Positions 1 through 10,000 of a stretch of DNA of 64,000 nucleotides are shown one piece after another. The stretch spans positions 1,922,001-1,986,000 of the forward strand of contig OZ345371.1 in the NCBI GenBank assembly GCA_977006965.1, read 5' to 3'. Below the pieces are notes generated by a model. That model ran no database searches and was not told where the DNA came from. It was given only the letters and a program-made list of their open reading frames with translations. Position 1 is the first letter of the stretch; each line of letters begins with the position of its first letter. The position numbers and the translations under genes are program-made. The DNA comes from Phymatolithon calcareum. Its lineage: Eukaryota; Rhodophyta; Florideophyceae; Hapalidiales.

Positions 1-455
1 TTCAAAATAAACGTTAAGTTTCGCCACGCAACGGATCAGGCCCAGCTACTGGTGAAGATGGTGGCGGGAATAAACGTCGCCGTGGCGTACCTATCCCCGA
101 ATACCACGAGACAAGAGCCTATGAAGTACCTGGACGTCATCCAAAAACACTGCAGAGGAAAGTCGGTGCTCATGGGCGACCTCACTGCCCGTCACCAACA
201 CTGGGACACGAATCCAAGATGAGAGGGCGACACCTAGTGCAATGGGCTGCAAACTCGAACTGGCTTATTCACACAGCACCAGGCGCCACGTAGAGATCAA
301 CGAAAGGAAACAGAAACATCGATTTGTTTGCCACCAAATCGCTGGACGCGACAAGGGTGATATCTCGCAACGGGATTTGGGATAGAATACGCAATGGACA
401 CCTCCCAGTCTCTATGCACGTGGACCATAGGAAACCAGCCCCAGCCAAGGTGTAA
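1..455 (+). pseudogene. LINE endonuclease domain (EEP family), broken
   Basis: Frame 1 reads from base 1 to a stop at 220-222 and contains VAYLSPNT followed by VLMGDLTARHQHWDT, the diagnostic GD(F/L)NARH..W strand of exonuclease-endonuclease-phosphatase domains in non-LTR elements. A second frame continues to the stop at 453-455 with NIDLFATKS and ending SMHVDH, equivalent to the terminal S-D-H motif. The frame change near 220 and an in-frame TAG near 290 make it a pseudogene. The domain would nick target DNA to prime reverse transcription. Its start lies outside the window. Confidence 0.8.
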
Positions 456-729
456 TCGTTCATCTCAGCGACCGTGAGAATGACCGAGGAGCGAGCAGAA
501 AGAGCGGCCAGAGCGATGGAAAAATGGGGGCCCAGCATGTTAGTGGAACTGCGATGTTGCCGGCACAAGAAGGGGTTGGACAAGCGGTACGAGAAATTCC
601 AGCGGCTCGTAACCAAACCGTGGACAAACAAACACCGCCGACCGCCACGCTTTAAACCATTCTGGACGCGAAATCTGGACCGAATGGCAAAAAGAGAGAA
701 CCCGCCTGTACCGGAAAGCCAAGAATACA

Positions 730-1790
730 ATGAGAATGGAGGACTGGAAAACATGCAAGAAGTTCCGAAACGAAATGCTCGCTGCAGTACGAAAGGTGAA
801 AACCGGGCAGTATACCAAATACATCGATGATGTTGATGATCAGTCGCCCCGCAAAGCCATGGAGACGCTGAGCAAAATCTTAAGATGTAAGCGGAAACAA
901 AGAGGGATTAATCGAGCGCTGGGGGCTCCCGTGCGCCCACAAATGTTCACAGCCCATATCGCCAACGTATGCAAAGCGGAAAAAGCCTGGAACCCTACCC
1001 TAAGTCATTTCATAGTGTCGAAGACACTTCGGGAAGGGATCAAAAGTGCAGTCCGGCGAGCAAGACGAGGAAAAGCACTGGGTCCTGACAGGATCGGAGT
1101 TGAAATGCTCCAAGCAAATCCAGAAATGAGCGGGGACCTGATTGTGTACCTATGGGAGATTTTCGGCAATCTGAAATGCATCCCGACGGCATGGCGAAGA
1201 GCCACGCTGATTCCGATTTACAAGAAAGGAGCGACACATGAAGCTGGGAACTACAGAACGATATCACTCCTAAGCCAAGTGCGGAAAATAATTGACGCTG
1301 CCATGGACTCGGCGATACGCAGCCGGTACAAGTTTCACCACTTCCAATTAAGATTCCAAAGAAATAAGGGGACAGAGCTCGCCATACTAATTTCCAGGAG
1401 CACAATGAATAAGGGACACCGATTTGTAGCCGTTCTCGATCTCTCGGCGGCATACGATCGGGTTCCAAGGGGAATACTCCAGAAGCGTGTGGACAAATGG
1501 CTACCCGCAGACTTAGCGGAGATGGTCAGATACCTACTCACACCATCCTGGATTACAACGGCCGGAGACGAGGAAAATAAGTGCCTCCTTATTGACCGCG
1601 GAGTCCCCCAAGGATAGCCCCTGAGCCCCTGCATGTACAACTTGTTCATGGACACATTCGCGTTAGCAATGGAAAAAGCACCTCGACATATGTCGAAGCA
1701 CCCCGCGATACTTTTCGCGGACGACGTGCAGCTCCAAGCCGCTAATTCTGATGGTATGCAATGGCTTTTGGATACGGCGACAAGCTAGGC
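730..1790 (+). pseudogene. LINE reverse transcriptase, broken by a stop in GVPQG
   Basis: The translation shows consecutive RT blocks: a fingers segment ending LIPIYKKG, then GNYRTISLLSQ, then VAVLDLSAAYDRVP (motif A with its Asp), then GVPQG directly followed by TAG and PLSPCMYNLFMD (motif B), then LFADDVQL (motif C) at about 1711-1731. The ORF is open from 730 to 1617, and the RT continues in the same frame after the stop. This is the classic non-LTR RT order. The stop inside motif B and the frame break near 1790 indicate inactivation. An N-terminal linker (474-830) lies in another frame. Confidence 0.88.
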
Positions 1791-1880
1791 CACAGAAAAT
1801 GGAACGGCATGGAACACTAGGAAAGAAAAAAGCGAAGTGCTTATCTATCCTGGATTATTCAAACGCAAGTTCCGGCTCTC

Positions 1881-2681
1881 ATGCCAGGAGCTCCACGAAA
1901 CCCGCCTACTGGAATATCAGGGAACCACGATCGACAACACGGCAGTAGCCCACCACGCAACACTAAAGCGCATCAACGCAGCGAATGGAATCATCATGGG
2001 CTGAAAGACCTGGGAGTCCAAGCGCAAGGACGAACTACTACCAAGAACATAGCAATGTACAAGGCTCTTGTGCAATGCAGATGGGAGTACGCGATACACC
2101 TCACGACAAACTCAGTCGAAACGCAGATTAACCAAGCGGACGGTCTGTTCTACTCTGTTGCCTTCGATAAGTACGCGAAACGATTGCACGCTCGAATGCG
2201 AGTCCTCTGCAGAATTACTCCACCTAAGATAATAAGAGCGCAACTCGGAGAGCACTTCGCACAGAGGCTTCTACGAGGGAAGGACGAAATCGAGAAGCAA
2301 GCAAACTACGCAGGAAAAGAAGGGGATATACAGCAAGCAGAGAGGGATATCCGCTCTCTGCAGGAGCACGAGCTCCTAAGAGGCAGTACCAAGCGAGCCG
2401 TACGCAGGTTGGTGACCCATAAACACGAGAGCCACCGCCGACGGCAGGAATGGATTGAAAAGGAAGAAGAAAAAGAGAGAAAAATTGCCGTCGATACTAA
2501 GGAGAAAGTAAGCCCTGTACTCCAAATTCGATCCAGGAAACACCGACTCCTAGCAGTCAAATGGATCTTTGGCCGCTTTCCACCACTAAGAGCAGAAGAA
2601 TCTTGGGAAGAATGGACGAAAACGGCGATTGACAAACTTCTGGCCTTGGAAATCCATATGGTAGAAGAAATGATAGTGTAA
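1881..2681 (+). pseudogene. C-terminal region of the family A LINE
   Basis: An ORF of about 266 codons follows the RT. It includes MYKALVQCRWEYAIHLT, which is almost the same as LYKSLVQSRWEYALHLT in the ORF at 58347-58799 and similar to VYKALIQPHWE near 41570. That identifies it as the thumb and connection region of the same LINE family. The distal half is charged and coiled-coil-like and ends with RKHRLLAVKWIFGRFPP, matching RRHRTLGIKWSFGIFAP at about 61230-61290. The ATG at 1881 is only the first in-frame Met and is not a real start. The function of this basic tail is unknown; nucleic-acid binding is a guess. Confidence 0.7.
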
Positions 2682-2790
2682 TGTGACCTGATTGGGTAAT
2701 AAGATGGCAGTATGAACGGGAAGCTGCTCTGTTGTTGGTGAATACCGGCGTTGAGGGCTTCTAAAATAAAAAACCTACAATTTCCCCCCG

Positions 2791-3330
2791 TGCAAGTAAT
2801 TACCGGAGTTTTGATATATTTGTAGCATTTAAGCAACCACTCAAAACTCGTACAGCCTCGTTTCTCGCCACTTCCACGTGCTTGGCGATATTATGATTTT
2901 CTTTTGTTCTTCAAAAACACTATATCAGCCGCCGAACTCATCCGTCGATGAAGCTCGGCAAGCAAGTAAGAAAACAACCGTCGACGTTTGCTGCACAACT
3001 ATACAAATGGATAAAGTCCTTGATCTTGGACCCCGACGAGAACACACCTGCTCCAAAGTGTCTCATCTCGAGGAACCCTAGCCTTGTGTTCAAGATTGAG
3101 CCGATTCTTAAGTTGCTCATTGCGAGAAAACATAGCCGGTCTCAATAACTAGCAAGAAACTGAAATTGGGCGACAGAGACGCTTGACTGTACGACCCAAC
3201 AGATCACCTACTGGGGCACCCCTGAAAATGATAAATTGCAGAGCCGCAAAACAGTACGCAAAATTGTGCAAATGTTTTCTCCTGTCACGCGCACGCCAAA
3301 CTGCGGAGCCTTGAAAACACTGTCGGATTT
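2791..3330. other. Intergenic stretch without recognised features
   Basis: Short overlapping ORFs of 60-67 codons occur on both strands near 2878-3148, but none shows a recognisable motif. This is probably decayed repeat sequence between two retroelement pieces. Confidence 0.4.
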
Positions 3331-3622
3331 TGTATCAGACACTTCCGATATGGCTCAAGGAAGAAGACAGAGCAGCAACTGAGAAGGCACTAGGTGACAT
3401 TTTGCTAAAGCATCGTCGAGAGTATGCAGAATGAAGAAGACCAGTACTGAAAGAAGAAGCGACGTCTCGAAAACTGCTACGAAGAGCTATCAAAAACAAT
3501 CCGAGTACATGCCAGGGGCTCAGATAGAATACCAGACATAAGAGTAGAGCCGCCATAGTGCGCATAGCACCTGAGGAAGCATTACTCGTATATTCGTATG
3601 ACTGTCGGGCTTTAAAAAATTG
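3330..3622 (+). mobile_element. 3' fragment of LINE family B
   Basis: The segment contains CTCAGATAGAATACCAGACA, then CACCTGAGGAAG, and ends CGTATGACTGT(C/G)GGGCTTT-AAAAA. The same order recurs at about 42150-42440 (+), and on the opposite strand near 52690-52810. Parts recur at 49571-49988. The shared end in GGGCTTTTAAAAA marks a common 3' terminus. Upstream, the charged short peptides on both strands are remnants. It is a 5'-truncated insertion, as is usual for LINEs. Confidence 0.65.
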
Positions 3623-3962
3623 CAATACAAAACTTTCCGATATGAAACCAAAATATTTACTGATTAGATGTACTATTTTGGGTGCTTATAGTCCCGAAAG
3701 CAACCGACACGGGCCCTCACTTTGGCGTTGAAGAGTGCAAGTATTATATTACAGAGCTGGAGACGGAGGGGCTGTGAAGCAGTATATTACTCCAAACGGT
3801 AACCAGGCCGGCTGTAAAATGCTCCAGGACACTATTTAAACGTTCACTCCAAGGAAGAGAGGAAAGAAACGAAATTATAGGTAGATCTATGGATTCGTTG
3901 CACACGGGGGGCTGGATCAGTGATGCCATACGCAGCGTTTTGCTTTTTGCCCACATTGGATA

Positions 3963-4140
3963 TAGAAGAAGAAGAAATTTTTATTTTAGTGTTACCAACG
4001 CATCTGCTGACGCTTGGGGCAACACTTTTGGCGAGCCACGAGGACTCAATCGGAACCCAAAAGCTCAATTTCGCTAATAGCGGCCTAGTCAACAAAACTC
4101 CAAAACCTACCTCTGGTCTCACAGAAGAGATCTCGAGGGG
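3963..4140 (-). mobile_element. 3' end of family A LINE, minus strand
   Basis: Read on the minus strand, this holds GACCAGAGGTAGG, then GCCCCAAGCGTCAGCAGATG, GGTAAC and a TTTTTATTTT..TTCTTCTTC tail. The same block ends the copies at 61450-61690, 18987-19223 and 62175-61990 (minus). The repeated 3' UTR with a TTC-repeat tail identifies a family A 3' end. Only about 180 bp survive. Confidence 0.75.
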
Positions 4141-4281
4141 AAAACAATTGGCAATAGAGCAATATCTTATAAACTATTGATATCTCTCCAGAGTCTTTAA
4201 ACCCTTGTAACCATATTACAAACCAATTTTGCTAACCCTGGCACAACCCATTTTGGGTTAGCAGCAAGTCTACCCATGGTA

Positions 4282-5743
4282 ACTTGTTTTTGTAGACGCG
4301 AGAAAACACGAGCTGCTTTCACGTAACTAACGAAAGTAAATGTGAGCTTGGACCGATAAATATTTAATAGTTCATCTAAAATTGAGCATTTTCAGCGCTC
4401 ATATCACTTTCATTAAAACTCAGTTCTATTGGCCAGATGATCTTCCAAACCCGGTCAACCTTCAACTTATAAAACCTGATGCGAGAAAAATAAGTTGGAA
4501 GCTTAAATTCGATTGTTTATTTTGATGTGATGAGGATTTTATAAGTTGCAAATCACTACTGTACTGTACATTATTCCTCGGAGAGGAGAGAAATATAAGA
4601 TAGATTTTCTCAAGAATTTGAGAAGGGGTAGAGGAAAAAATAAGTTTTTTCTCACTTAATTTTTGTGCAGAGGTAAGAACTAAATAAGTTAGTTTTTTCT
4701 AATATTTTGAATACGTGAACAGAAAACGACAGCAGTCCGGGCATGGACCGCTTTACCATTGTTTCGGTTCGTAGTGGTCCAGGGGGGTGCGGGAAATATC
4801 GAAAAAACACAAAAGCTCTGGAACAAGCATATTAAAGATCAAAACTAAAAACACGTGTAATGTGTGTAATGTACCCAGGCTGTTGTGGGACATCTGTTAC
4901 GGAAAGAGATGCACAAAAAGCCCGCTATGACAGATTGCTGATGCACAGACACGTTGAACGTTTCGTAACTCTCTCCTCTTCTTGTGATATTCGGCGGGCC
5001 CTCAACACTAAAAAACTTTCGAAAGTTTTGCCTCTCGTTGTTTTAAGGTAGAGTTCGAGGGGCAAAAGTTCGGCCGCCATTAGGATACACTAATAGTTGT
5101 GCAGCATAATTAGTAGGTCTTACTATGCTGCGCATGGACTTGAAAAAGAAACGCTAAAATTCGGGCATGATATGGGTAAAAGTAGTGGTCCAATTTGCGA
5201 AACTTTTGCCGAAAGTGCGAAATTTCGCACTTTCGACAGTAACTTTCGGCAACTTTTTTTTAAGATTTTGGTAAACTATTTCAGAAATATGCTTAAGTTC
5301 AATCTCTGGTACCAGGTTTTGGCCTAAAAAGCGAAATCAAGCGATTTTAACGATTAACTTTCGCCTGACGAAGATTCTCAATGACTGTATTCGAAAATTT
5401 AGCTAGGCATAAGTTTCGCGAAAGTTTCGCAAAAGTTTCGGGGCAGTATATCGAGTTACGGAACTCAGGGCACGTAATATTGAAGCATGCTGATTGTCCA
5501 GCAAAGCCTACTTACAAATGCATCTTTTCAAAAATGTAACAAAATATATGTTCTCAAGCAGCTCCAAATCTATATTCAGAGACTCTAGTATTTTGAGGAA
5601 AGGTTTACACATTTATGCAGATATCGAAATTTCCCGCACCCCCCAGTGAAAGAGTCATTTTTGTACTTTATGTGGGAGCTTCCATTGGCAACAAACTTGT
5701 ACTTTTCAAAACGGCGTGTTTTCTCGCGTCTACAAAAACAAGT
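4282..5743. mobile_element. Putative inverted-repeat (foldback or non-autonomous) element
   Basis: A perfect 29-bp inverted repeat bounds this interval: 4282-4310 (begins ACTTGTTTTTGTAGACG) against 5715-5743 (ends CTACAAAAACAAGT). A second pair lies inside: 4782-4801 (GGGGGGTGCGGGAAATATCG) against 5625-5644, with one mismatch. Between them no coding capacity is recognisable, but there are many AACTTTCG/CGAAAGTT motifs. Two nested inverted-repeat pairs suggest a non-autonomous DNA transposon or a foldback element. I did not find a clear target-site duplication. Confidence 0.5.
5000..5450. repeat. Dispersed CGAAAGTT / AACTTTCG motif cluster
   Basis: Short mutually complementary words (AAACTTTCGAAAGTTTTG, GCGAAATTTCGCACTTTCG, TTTCGCGAAAGTTTCGCAAAAGTTTCGG) recur many times over about 450 bp. 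This makes the tract rich in small palindromes. It is non-coding as far as I can see and lies inside the inverted-repeat element. Confidence 0.55.
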
Positions 5744-5746
5744 CGT

Positions 5747-5910
5747 ATGTGTACCGTAAGCCGGGATAACAAATGTGTAAAACGTGCTCGTACCTGGTCC
5801 TCGTGGGTACAATAGTCCCTCGGGCTCCGCCCTCGGGTCCTATTGTACCCACTCGGGCCTGGTACTCTTACGTTTTACTTTCATTTGTTATCCCGGCTTA
5901 CGGTACACAT
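5747..5910. repeat. Long imperfect hairpin (about 164 bp)
   Basis: The left end ATGTGTACCGTAAGCCGGGA is complemented exactly by the right end TCCCGGCTTACGGTACACAT, and the pairing continues through AACAAATG. An inner stem pairs GTGGGTACAATAG (5803-5815) with CTATTGTACCCAC (5840-5852) around a GC-rich loop. Total length and arm quality fit a small foldback element or MITE. It sits about 290 bp upstream of the CHCHD2-like start codon, so it could also affect that gene's promoter; that last point is speculation. Confidence 0.7.
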
Positions 5911-6197
5911 CTCCTTATTGTTTTTTAAAAATGAAAGTTACCATGGTTAGACTTGTAGATTTTTATTTAAAAATAAATATCAACATTTCTTCTTCCACGT
6001 TTAAACGTGGTAGAAAAATTGGATCAGTGGAGTGGGATTTAAGATTCGAGGAATATAACGTGGCCATAAAAGCGTTTTCCATTGGCTGATGTCGTCAACT
6101 TCGCACACGTGTGAAACGAGTAATCCAGCTCTCTTTTCGACTTTCGACAATCGAGTGCGAAGCCGCAGCGGATAACCAAGACAACTACCTCCTCAAA

Positions 6198-6737
6198 ATG
6201 GGCCGCCGCAGCTCCCGATCCGCTCCGCGCTCCGCGCCGCGGCGCTCAGCGTCTTCCTCTGCGAATTCCGCGCGTCGTTCCGCACCCCCCACGGGCCGTG
6301 GAGCCCCGCCAGCCCGCGCCGCGTCCACAGCGCCAGCCAAGGCCGCGCAAGGCGCACAGCCCCCAGCCAAGGCCAATGCCGCGGCACCATCGCAGAAGGG
6401 CTCAGCGATGGGCGGATTTATGTCGAACGTCGCGTCGACTGGACTGGGAGTGATGGCTGGTCGCGCAATGGACAGGGCATTCTTCGGTGGCGGCAGCGGC
6501 GGCGGCGCTCCAGTTGAGGGGGAAGGCGCAGAACCGTATTCCTACGAGACAGCAGGAGATGAAATGGTGGGCGGTCAGATCGACGAGGGCGTGTGCTCAC
6601 GTGAGATTCTCGAGTTCAAGAAGTGCCTTGAGCGTACCGGCACGGACATGAACGCCTGCAAGTGGAACCTCGACATTCTAACTGCTTGTCAGCAGCAGCA
6701 ACAGCAGCTTGGTTTTGCAGATGCTGGTCGATTTTGA
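6198..6737 (+). CDS. CHCHD2/CHCHD10/Mix17-like twin-CX9C mitochondrial protein
   Basis: The predicted protein has 179 residues if it starts at the ATG at 6198 (MGRRSSRSAP...). An upstream in-frame Met at 6111 would add 29 unconvincing residues. The N-terminal third is rich in Arg, Ser, Ala and Pro, like a mitochondrial presequence. A Gly-rich hydrophobic stretch follows (GGFMSNVASTGLGVMAGRA, then a GGGSGGG run). The C-terminus has a CHCH domain with two exact CX9C motifs (C-SREILEFKK-C and C-KWNLDILTA-C). Family members enter the intermembrane space through the Mia40 relay and affect respiratory chain and cristae functions. A glutamine run lies near the end. The gene is intronless and converges on the downstream gene with about 320 bp between stops. 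Confidence 0.92.
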   Translation: MGRRSSRSAPRSAPRRSASSSANSARRSAPPTGRGAPPARAASTAPAKAAQGAQPPAKANAAAPSQKGSAMGGFMSNVASTGLGVMAGRAMDRAFFGGGSGGGAPVEGEGAEPYSYETAGDEMVGGQIDEGVCSREILEFKKCLERTGTDMNACKWNLDILTACQQQQQQLGFADAGRF

Positions 6738-7058
6738 GTGGCTCCATCAATCTGATGGTGGTCATGAGTTGTGGAGCGCACAGCTCTGGTTTAGTTGACT
6801 GTGCTGCGCTTTTGTAGTTCTCGAGTTCTGTAGGTGGTTATTGTGTTCCTTCTTCGAGAAAGTTCACGTGTTAAGATCGCTACCGTTTAATTAGTTATTA
6901 GACTTTCTCCTGCGTTTTGGTTGCGATCAATCTCCTACATCTCAGATATAACCCTTACCCTTGAAACTATTCACCAGAAAACTGTCCTCGGGTATAGTCC
7001 CGAAAAAAATGTTATGCGTTCAAAACCGCAATTTTGTTCATCTCTCATCCTCGCTCAG

Positions 7059-10000
7059 TCATTCCATGACTTCGGCCTCAACGCTCTGAATAGTGTTGCT
7101 AGTCTCCACGCTCTCGACAAGCTCCCGAATGCGATCGCGATTTGCTCGCCACCACCGGTCATAGCTCTGTCCGTTCCATTCCTTAAACACGATCCCACTC
7201 TCAACAAGCATCTGCGAGTCCTCCGTGTCGCACACAGGCCACCGTTGCATGAACGAAAGCGCGCGAGTCGCTCTCTCGCGCACAACCTCGCCAAACTCCC
7301 CAATGGCGCCACCACCAGCAATAATAGACAGTATCACTGTCACCAGGCGCAATTCCTGCACAGCATCTCCACGCTCCAGCCCGCGCAGAGAAACAACGTT
7401 CTCCCACTCGTCCCCGCGCGCAAAGCATAGTGCCGGCCGCGCCGCACGCAACCCGAGCGTGGCGGGCGCGACCTCTGCGAGTGCAACGGGTTCAGCAGAG
7501 TCTGCACTCGGCACCTTACCGAGTGTGTGTCGGTGCTGTAGCATATGCAGTGCTCGCAAAATTTCCTCCATCACATTCAGCATCTCATTTGGTAGTACGC
7601 CTTCGAGCTCGTCAACGTCCCGGATGCCCCGCAATGGCTCCCTATCACTGGAATGGTTAACGGAGGCCATTTCATCGCTTTCGTCGTCCATCATTGTGTC
7701 CAATCTGTTGGAAGAGAACTTGAATCCATGCGATCTCGAATGGCGCTTTCCTGCACCGTCCAACCCGGTCGATATTGAGACGAATGCAGCTAGTTCGGGG
7801 GCGGAGAGTTTCTCGATTCCGTCCACGAGTAACAGGCAAGCGGAGGTAAAGAGTGGATAGGGTCCAGGTAGAATGGATGCCAAGGCCCCGATTGGCGTCA
7901 TCTCCATGTCATCATCACTGTGAATTCGTACAGCGTTGCAATCTTCCAACACTGCCAGTCGCGCACGCTGAGCAGTTCTGCGGCTTTCCTGAATGCGATT
8001 GAGCACGAGCTCAAGCCTGGTTTCCGTAGATTGGAAAGAGGTCGCATAGTCGTTCAATTTGGCCGCTCTTCTGCGCAAGCGTCGCACTTCCTGAAGCTCG
8101 TCCTCTTTTCCATACCATGATGTTTCTTGCAACAGTCTCAGACTAGTTCCAACACGAAGTTTTTGTTTTTCGAATTCCGGCAGGCTGATCCTTTTCAAAC
8201 TTGATGTGCCACCAGCTGTTACCTCTCCAATAAGCTCATCAGAAATTCGCTCCAGTGCCAATATCTCGGAATCGGTCACTGGCTTGCATTTTGCCCAGCC
8301 TAACAAAGGATCAAGGTCGAAAGTGGCCAAGTGCGGCACTTCCAATAAATCGATACCAGAAATGCTTGCAGTATCTTCCGCCGCTTCGGCGACCACATCC
8401 TTACTCGGCACCATTGTCCATACTCCGTCCATCATGATGCAAATTACAATAAAGTTGGCCTCAATGGGACACAGTTTCCCTTTCTTTCTTGACCGATCCA
8501 AGACGGTAACAAAAACCGCAGGAATGAACTCTGTTGACACTGTCCCCTTCGACTCTTCAACTTTTGCAAGAGTCTTCACCTCGGTCTCTGCAACAGCCAC
8601 TCCACCGCTGTCATTGCTCTTCCCGCCGATTGGAATATCCTTCGGAACACCAGAGTCTTCTCCTACATCCCCCGGTCCGATCGCGTTAGATTGAGACCGC
8701 AAACCAATTATACATCCCGGCCTACAGCCTCCCAGCATTGTTGCAACGCGTTCAGAAAGGACTGCTGACTCATGCGATTTCATGGCTTTCAAAACACGAA
8801 CACATTCCTGATGCTTTGCCAATCGACGATCGTGCAACGCAATTTCCGCCCAATTTACAGAACTGAGTCGCTGATCAATGGCCTTCTGTTCGACTTGCAT
8901 TTTTTCGCGCGTGGCGCGAAGCGTTGCACCAACAAGCCATCCCTGATAAGAATCAGTTGTGTACTCCAGGACAGCTTTGTACCCGTCCAACCCAAATGAC
9001 CGCAAAGACCGTAATACGCCCGCATAGGAAGACCATAGCTGTTCGTTACTGCGCTGCACACGATGGGGTCCTAGAAGTTTTTTCAAAAAGGAAGCGTCAT
9101 CCACGTCTGGCCTGTTTGTGGTTGCAACTTCCGGGAATCCGTTGCGCTTTGGCATGCGTTGATTCTCAGACAGAACCGGCAAAAGCAAACCTGTTGCAAT
9201 TTCCGACGCAGCTTCCGCATCGTCCACCGCTTCATCGTACCACATGACAATGATATTTCCAACATCGTCTTTTCCAACTCGACCGGCAAGTGATGCCACC
9301 GTGGCTCCCTTCACCAAGCCCTTGTGTTTGTCATCGATTTCAGCAAACGCTGACGACTGCACGATAATTGTTTTCCCACTCGGCATCGACATCAGTTCCG
9401 TCGGTCCCAAATAAGTGTCGACAAATAGGGCAGGAATAAATCCGGCCCGAAATAGCTCTTCGATGAAGAATCGCAGCGCTGGTAGCATTCCATTTTGAAT
9501 GACGCCGATTCCTTTTGTTAGCATGCTCATTAACTCTCGCCCTTCATTATCCAAGTCGTTTTGATGCTTGTCGACGAATTGATCCACAACGTCCTGCAGA
9601 TGTTGTCGACTTAGATCATCCCACATCAATTTCGTATCCTCGTCCGCCGCGCTGATGTACGCATTGGCAGCAGAAACGGCCTCCAGACGGCCTTGAACAA
9701 GCATAATTGCAGGGAAAATCAGAGAATCTGAATAGAACCCATTTCGTCTCTTCCTTGCTGCAGAAATGGACGACGCGGTACGACTCTTCTTCTTAACACT
9801 CACACGTTTTCTAGACTTTGCACGCACAGCCTTTTCTGTCTTCTTGCTGTCATGGAGAAGAATACTGACAAAATCGGCATATTCAGCCTCATGCGAACTT
9901 CGAAATAGCAACTCTTCAGGCTTCATCGCCTCCATGACCCGAACGCCGTGCAATAGCGCGGACGAGTAATCAACATCGGCATCTGTGTTATGTTGTGTCA

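Larger units (their letters stand above)
1..2790 (+). mobile_element. Degenerate non-LTR retrotransposon (family A), entering from the left edge
   Basis: The stretch reads in order as an endonuclease domain, a reverse transcriptase and a long basic C-terminal region, the layout of an EN-RT LINE. All parts lie on the + strand but in shifting frames with stops, so the copy is dead. It is cut by the left edge. After the last ORF (stop near 2679) comes a short AT-rich tail (TTCTAAAATAAAAAACC near 2758-2774) that probably marks the 3' end. Its C-terminal region resembles those at 58347-58799 and 61078-61467, so several copies of one family lie in this window. Confidence 0.85.

Noticed and set aside
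7225-7860. A 211-codon + strand ORF opposite the ISE2-like gene
   Set aside because: It is the antisense shadow of a long, well-supported gene, Ser/Pro-rich by composition only, with no motif. Several others (8206-8694, 10713-11120) are the same.
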